A DNA stretch of 58,991 nt, taken from NCBI GenBank assembly GCA_022775765.1, contig JALFKC010000084.1:1-58991 (forward strand), in the 5' to 3' direction. Below the pieces are notes generated by a model, which worked only from the letters and a program-made list of their open reading frames with translations, had not been told where the DNA came from and did no database searches. The translations under genes were made by a program, and so were the position numbers. The DNA is from Campylobacter sp. (GTDB lineage Bacteria > Campylobacterota > Campylobacteria > Campylobacterales > Campylobacteraceae). Shown one piece after another: positions 55,540 to 58,991 of the stretch (position 1 is the stretch's first letter; the number at the start of each line of letters is the position of its first letter).

Positions 55540-55703
55540 TATTTATCCTTTCTAAAAATTTTATACAAAGGGCAGTAACCATAATACCCAGTTAGCAAAG
55601 GTATCAGCCCCAAAGCCCACCACCAGCTAGGAAATACAAATCCAAATATAAAAAATATAATCCCAGCAACAATCAACCTAATAGTTTTATCTAAAACACT
55701 CAT
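55539..55703 (-). CDS. DUF2892-family small membrane protein, copy A
   Basis: The 54-residue protein MSVLDKTIRLIVAGIIF... has two helices and the signature SWWWALGLIPLLTGYYGYCPLY. It has one Cys (residue 44) where copy B has CPAC. ATG overlaps the oxidoreductase stop as ATGA and follows GGGGGAGAG, so it is tightly coupled. Role probably in sulfur handling at the membrane, inferred from neighbours. Confidence 0.8.
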   Translation of the reverse strand: MSVLDKTIRLIVAGIIFFIFGFVFPSWWWALGLIPLLTGYYGYCPLYKIFRKDK

Positions 55704-57040
55704 GCTCTCCCCCTTAACATTCCTTTCATCACCATAGGCTTAAAAGCATAAAGCTTAACAAGCCAGCTCATATAACTCTCTCTAGTTGCCCCAAATGCTG
55801 GTGCACTAGGCGCAATACCATCCCAATCAAACTCAACCATAATAGCCTTACCATATCTTGTGATAAAGGGACAAGCTGTGTAGCCATTATAACTCTCAAT
55901 AAGTGGTTCTCCCATAATATGATTTACTATATTTTGAAATACAAGTGGATACATCTTTCTAACACTAGCACTGGTTTTTCCAATTGGCGTTCCTACGATA
56001 TCACCTATACCAAAAATATTTTCATACTTTGAACTTTGAAGTGACCTTTTATTAACTGCTAGCCAGTTGAGACTATCATTTTCATTGGTAAGTCCAGCTT
56101 TAGCTAATAGCTCTAAGCCTGTTTGTTTAGGTGGTAAGTGAAACCAGTCATATTTAACTTCTATATACTCTTTTGCTACTTTTTGTTCGCCATTTTCTTT
56201 ATATGGCATCCAATGCTCAAAAATTGCTAAGTTTTTATTTTGATCTATTTCAACTATTTGATGATTAAAAGTGTATTTTATATCCCTTGATATCATAATT
56301 TGCGCCATCGCAGCTGCGTATGTAGGATCGCTAAAAAGAGTTGGTCCGCCAGTGTATAGATGAACACTACCTTTGTCTCTATTTTTGGCTCTACTTAGCC
56401 TAGCTTCACTCATACAAAGCATTTTTTTATTTGCACCGCTACATTTCATCGGTGTTTTTTGGTCAGCAAAGATAGCCTTGCCACCATTTTGTGCAAATTT
56501 TTCCATAAGAGTGTTTGTTTTGATTGCCCCATCTAGCGTATAAATAGATGATATATTTGAATTATTACTATTGATATCTTCAAGGCTAAGTCCTTTAACT
56601 GCTTCAAACTCATATCTAACACCAGTTGCAACTACCAAATAATCATAACTTAAATTTGTGCCATTTTCTAATGTTATGAAATTTTCACTTGGCTCAATGG
56701 CGATAGCATTTTGTCTTATCCACTCAACGTCTTTTGGGATAAGACCCTCTTTGTTAAAAATAACATCATCTTTACTATAAAAACCTATAGCCACAAGTGT
56801 AAATCCTGGCTGATAGTAAAAAATTTCTTCTTTGTCAACTAAAACTATGTCTGAATTTGGTAAATCCCTACTTAGTTTAGCCGCTAAACTAATCCCTGCA
56901 AGGCCCGCACCGATGATAACAATTTTTTTCTTAATATCTTTATATTTTTTCGCTTCGGCCTCTTGTGGGATAGCAAAGCTACCCATTAAAGCAATTGAGC
57001 CAAAAATTTTTAAAGCATCTCTTCTGTTTAAAATGCTCAT
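55700..57040 (-). CDS. Tat-exported sulfide:quinone-oxidoreductase-like flavoprotein
   Basis: The 446-residue FAD enzyme has a Tat signal (LNRRDALKIFGSIALMG, Ala-rich cleavage near 30), the FAD motif IVIIGAGLAGISLA (about 40-53), VVATGVRYEF, and IFGIGDIVGTPIGKTSASVRK. Cysteines 200 (PMKCSGANKK) and 390 (YTACPFITRYGKAIM) fit the SQR/FCSD redox pair; Cys209 is extra. It probably oxidises sulfide and passes electrons to quinone or a partner from the periplasmic side. Strong AAGGAG. An operator and promoter lie directly upstream. Confidence 0.8.
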   Translation of the reverse strand: MSILNRRDALKIFGSIALMGSFAIPQEAEAKKYKDIKKKIVIIGAGLAGISLAAKLSRDLPNSDIVLVDKEEIFYYQPGFTLVAIGFYSKDDVIFNKEGLIPKDVEWIRQNAIAIEPSENFITLENGTNLSYDYLVVATGVRYEFEAVKGLSLEDINSNNSNISSIYTLDGAIKTNTLMEKFAQNGGKAIFADQKTPMKCSGANKKMLCMSEARLSRAKNRDKGSVHLYTGGPTLFSDPTYAAAMAQIMISRDIKYTFNHQIVEIDQNKNLAIFEHWMPYKENGEQKVAKEYIEVKYDWFHLPPKQTGLELLAKAGLTNENDSLNWLAVNKRSLQSSKYENIFGIGDIVGTPIGKTSASVRKMYPLVFQNIVNHIMGEPLIESYNGYTACPFITRYGKAIMVEFDWDGIAPSAPAFGATRESYMSWLVKLYAFKPMVMKGMLRGRA

Positions 57041-57091
57041 CGCAAACTCCTTAAGATTTTTCGTAGTATACTGTTTTAAAAAGTTTGCTTG

Positions 57092-57106
57092 TGTGATAAT
57101 GTTACA
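57092..57106 (-). promoter_or_regulatory. Crp/Fnr-type operator before the SQR-like gene
   Basis: TGTGATAATGTTACA is a 15-bp imperfect palindrome (TGTnAnAnTnTnACA). It overlaps the stop of the crp-family gene. A TATACT -10 lies at 57065-57070 (minus), so a start near 57058 would place the operator centre about 41 bases upstream, the class II activation position. A near-identical site is at 57781. Confidence 0.65.
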
Positions 57107-57743
57107 AAGATAAATTTACAATAGTAATGCTGCCTTTATTTTGTAAAATTTCTCCATCATTTTGCATCTCTTTTAGTATCCTGGAGACAGCCTCTCTTGC
57201 TGAACCTAAGTGCATAGCTATCTCTTCGTGGGTGATTTTAATTCTGTTATTACTACTATTTTCAAATAAAAAGTGCCTTATTCTCTTTGTAAGTGGAGTA
57301 AAAAGTGCTTGTTCCATCGCCTTAACAGAGTCTGAAAATCTAATCGCCATAAGATCTATGATATGGTTTTGAATAGTGGTGTATTTAAAACTTAGGTTTT
57401 TAAAAACCTCAATTGGGATAATGAGAATTTCACAATCATCTATGGCACTTAAATTCAGATTTGAGCTAAAATTTTTTATAAAACAATCATTACATATAAG
57501 GCACTCTTCACCACCTTTTAGCGTAAAAAGAGTGATCTCTTTAAGATTATCCGAAACTAAATAAGCCCTTAAAAAGCCAAATTTCAAAAAAGCATATCCA
57601 TAGCAAACATCGTTAAAATAAAGAAATTCGCCCTTTTTTAACCTTTTTGTGTAGCTTTTTGTTAAGACTAAATTCGAGTCTTCAACGCTTAGATTAAATT
57701 TATCTATAAATTTTTGATTTAAAATATCACTATTACTTAACAA
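57102..57743 (-). CDS. Crp/Fnr-family regulator with cysteine cluster
   Basis: The 213-residue protein has a cyclic-nucleotide-binding-like beta barrel (about 25-125), a long dimer helix, and a C-terminal winged helix with ITHEEIAMHLGSAREAVSRILKEMQNDG (about 170-197). In the sensor domain GGEECLICNDC places Cys81, Cys84 and Cys87 close together, plus Cys47; these could bind a metal or Fe-S cluster or react with persulfide. No N-terminal Fnr cysteine box. TTG start after AAGGA. Upstream of SQR and divergent from a SLAC1-type channel. Confidence 0.85.
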   Translation of the reverse strand: MLSNSDILNQKFIDKFNLSVEDSNLVLTKSYTKRLKKGEFLYFNDVCYGYAFLKFGFLRAYLVSDNLKEITLFTLKGGEECLICNDCFIKNFSSNLNLSAIDDCEILIIPIEVFKNLSFKYTTIQNHIIDLMAIRFSDSVKAMEQALFTPLTKRIRHFLFENSSNNRIKITHEEIAMHLGSAREAVSRILKEMQNDGEILQNKGSITIVNLSL

Positions 57744-57780
57744 TACTTTCCTTTTTTGGCTGACATTTTACTAAAATATA

Positions 57781-57795
57781 TGTAACAATATCACT
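57781..57795 (+). promoter_or_regulatory. Crp/Fnr-type operator in the crp/SLAC1 divergent region
   Basis: TGTAACAATATCACT matches the reverse complement of the site at 57092-57106 at 13 of its first 14 positions. A TAAAAT -10 at 57817-57822 would give a start near 57829, again about 41 bases from the operator centre. For the crp gene on the other strand the site would overlap its promoter and could mediate autorepression. Confidence 0.65.
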
Positions 57796-57847
57796 AAAAA
57801 TTTTTATTTTACCCGATAAAATTTGAGAAATTTTGAATGGAGCATTT

Positions 57848-58774
57848 ATGAAAAAAATTACAAATTTTCCAATAATGTTTTTCGCATCAACCATGGGATT
57901 TGCTGGTTTTACCATAGCTTTTAGAAGGTTAAATTTAATGTTTGAGATCTCAAATTTAGCCTTTTTGGTTTTAAAATACTTTGTTACAACCCTTTTTGTA
58001 ATTATAACTTTTTTATATATTATCAAGATATGTCTTAATTTAGAGGGGTTTAAAAAAGAGTTTTCTCACCCAGTTAAGATAAATTTCTTTGCGGCTTTTG
58101 TGATATCCTTGCTACTTATAGCAACGGTGTGGGAATATGGGCTGGTACATTATCTATTTTACTATAGTGGGACATTTTTGCTTACTTTTTTGACTCTATA
58201 TACTATCTCTTTTTGGATAAAAAATCAGATAAAGCTAGATAACTTAAACCCAGCTTGGTTTATACCGATTGTGGGGAATTTAATAGTTGTTTTAGCTTCT
58301 AATCAAAAAGCTTTGTATCTGTGGTACTATTTTAGCGTTGGAATGTTTTTTTATGTAGTTTTGTTTGCTATAATTTTTTATAGAGTGGTTTTTTATGACG
58401 CTTTAAATCAGAAATTTACACCGACATATTTCATACTTTTAGCTCCTCCAGCTATCGCTTTTTTGGGTTACACAAAGCTAATTGGCGAGTATGACGCTTT
58501 TTCATATTTTTTGCTTAGCCTAACGCTATTTTTTCTATTTTTGATAATTTTTATGTTTAAAAATTTTTTAAAGCTTAATTTTTATCTTTCGTGGTGGGCT
58601 TTTACATTTCCATTAGCAGCCATAACTCTAGCTTTTTTTAAAGCAGCAAATTTGGATAAATTTTTCTTATATATGGGAATTTTTAGTTTTATAGCCCTTA
58701 GTTTGTCTATCTTAATCGTTACATTTTTTACCATATCAGCTATCATAAAAGGTAAAATTTGCATTGAAAAGTAA
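57848..58774 (+). CDS. SLAC1/TehA/TDT-family anion channel or transporter
   Basis: The 308-residue protein has about ten helices and the TDT-family pattern ITNFPIMFFASTMGFAGFTIAF at the start, PAWFIPIVGNLIVV in the middle and WWAFTFPLAAITLAFFK at the end. Relatives carry tellurite-related anions, C4-dicarboxylates or sulfite (yeast Ssu1). Given the SQR-like gene under a matching operator, sulfite or another sulfur oxyanion is a fair guess. ATG at 57848 follows GGAG. Confidence 0.82.
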   Translation: MKKITNFPIMFFASTMGFAGFTIAFRRLNLMFEISNLAFLVLKYFVTTLFVIITFLYIIKICLNLEGFKKEFSHPVKINFFAAFVISLLLIATVWEYGLVHYLFYYSGTFLLTFLTLYTISFWIKNQIKLDNLNPAWFIPIVGNLIVVLASNQKALYLWYYFSVGMFFYVVLFAIIFYRVVFYDALNQKFTPTYFILLAPPAIAFLGYTKLIGEYDAFSYFLLSLTLFFLFLIIFMFKNFLKLNFYLSWWAFTFPLAAITLAFFKAANLDKFFLYMGIFSFIALSLSILIVTFFTISAIIKGKICIEK

Positions 58775-58818
58775 TTTAAAAGGCTCTAGCCTATCACCCA
58801 TTTTTTAATAAATTTAGA

Positions 58819-58991
58819 TCAAGACAACTTAAGCGGATTTTCTCTTATCAGTTTTAATAGAATTTGATATAAATCTTTGTCATCTTTATTGATATAATAC
58901 CCAAACTCACACTCTTTTAAATGTAATATAAAATTATCTCTTTTTATACCTTTTGAATTTACTTAATCTTAATTTACAATATCCCCAAAAA
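58819..58991 (-). pseudogene. IS1595-family transposase C-terminal remnant, frameshifted, truncated by window edge
   Basis: On the minus strand from the window edge, one frame reads GYCKLRLSKF, and after a one-base shift another reads NSKGIKRDNFILHLKECEFG, continuing through LYQILLKLIRENPLKLS to TGA at 58819. HLKECEF and LLKLxRENPL are hallmark C-terminal motifs of IS1595/ISXO2-type transposases. The frameshift suggests a dead copy. GGCTCTAGCCTATCACCC at 58782-58799 could be the element's terminal repeat, but the other end is outside the window. Confidence 0.65.

Noticed and set aside
1-58991. CRISPR array, tRNA or rRNA genes
   Set aside because: No regularly spaced direct repeats and no cloverleaf-like or rRNA-like sequence were seen in the gaps.

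Overview
The window is AT-rich, densely packed and almost certainly from a Campylobacter (Epsilonproteobacteria/Campylobacterota). Evidence: frdC-frdA-frdB next to lgt; divergent nth and peb4 followed by fbaA and a MotA-like/OmpA-like pair; a metN/metI/three-metQ cluster; nadE...lpxK...thrC-kdsB; and a cysteine-type ABC transporter whose binding protein closely resembles CjaA. These neighbourhoods are known from C. jejuni (recalled, not searched). Extra genes (polysulfide/thiosulfate reductase, pepD, argB and a DegT-like gene inside the lpxK block) suggest a species outside the jejuni/coli pair, perhaps nearer the fetus/hyointestinalis/lanienae group; that placement is an inference.

Layout. 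0.1-4.3 kb: minus-strand psrABC-type molybdoenzyme operon ending in a receiver-only response regulator. 4.7-7.1 kb: dedA, an LpxL/HtrB acyltransferase and an ELM1-family protein. 7.2-12.9 kb: methionine-type ABC transporter in two transcription units. metN and metI are interleaved with two small cysteine-rich Sel1 genes; three tandem metQ genes follow, preceded by their own promoter, a 14-codon Met-rich leader peptide, a terminator and a start-site hairpin. 13.0-14.3 kb: two broken genes. 14.4-25.3 kb: frdCAB, lgt, a possible TorD-like chaperone, a UDG-like protein, prmC, an M48 protease, an NSS transporter and an ABC-F ATPase, all minus. 25.5-27.1 kb: a two-component pair. 27.5-35.4 kb: methyltransferase, hisD, PLP enzyme, OmpA/MotA-like pair, fbaA, peb4. 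35.5-37.6 kb: nth and then a decayed region with GC-rich palindromes, a G-quadruplex motif, a possible duplicate of the nth 3' end and two pseudogenes. 37.7-42.1 kb: pepD, cmoB, a DUF2971 protein, an SDR enzyme and an MBL hydrolase. 42.2-50.4 kb: plus-strand nadE, DegT-like, lpxK, argB, cutA, thrC, kdsB, MATE, YgjP-like. 50.4-55.1 kb: a small exported protein, agmatine deiminase and the cjaA-type cysteine ABC operon. 55.3-58.8 kb: two DUF2892 proteins, a Tat-exported sulfide:quinone-oxidoreductase-like enzyme, a Cys-rich Crp/Fnr regulator and a divergent SLAC1/TDT-family channel. The right edge holds a frameshifted IS1595-family transposase end.

Two systems stand out. (1) The metQ leader looks like a complete ribosome-mediated attenuator: a peptide with Met at 4 of 14 positions, a short antiterminator overlapping its stop, a 9-bp terminator, and a second short ORF plus hairpin at the metQ start. 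(2) The crp/SQR/DUF2892/SLAC1 cluster carries near-identical 15-bp operators before the oxidoreductase and the channel, each centred about 41 bp from a predicted start site. This suggests a small sulfur-responsive regulon run by the local Crp/Fnr protein. No tRNA, rRNA or CRISPR array was seen.
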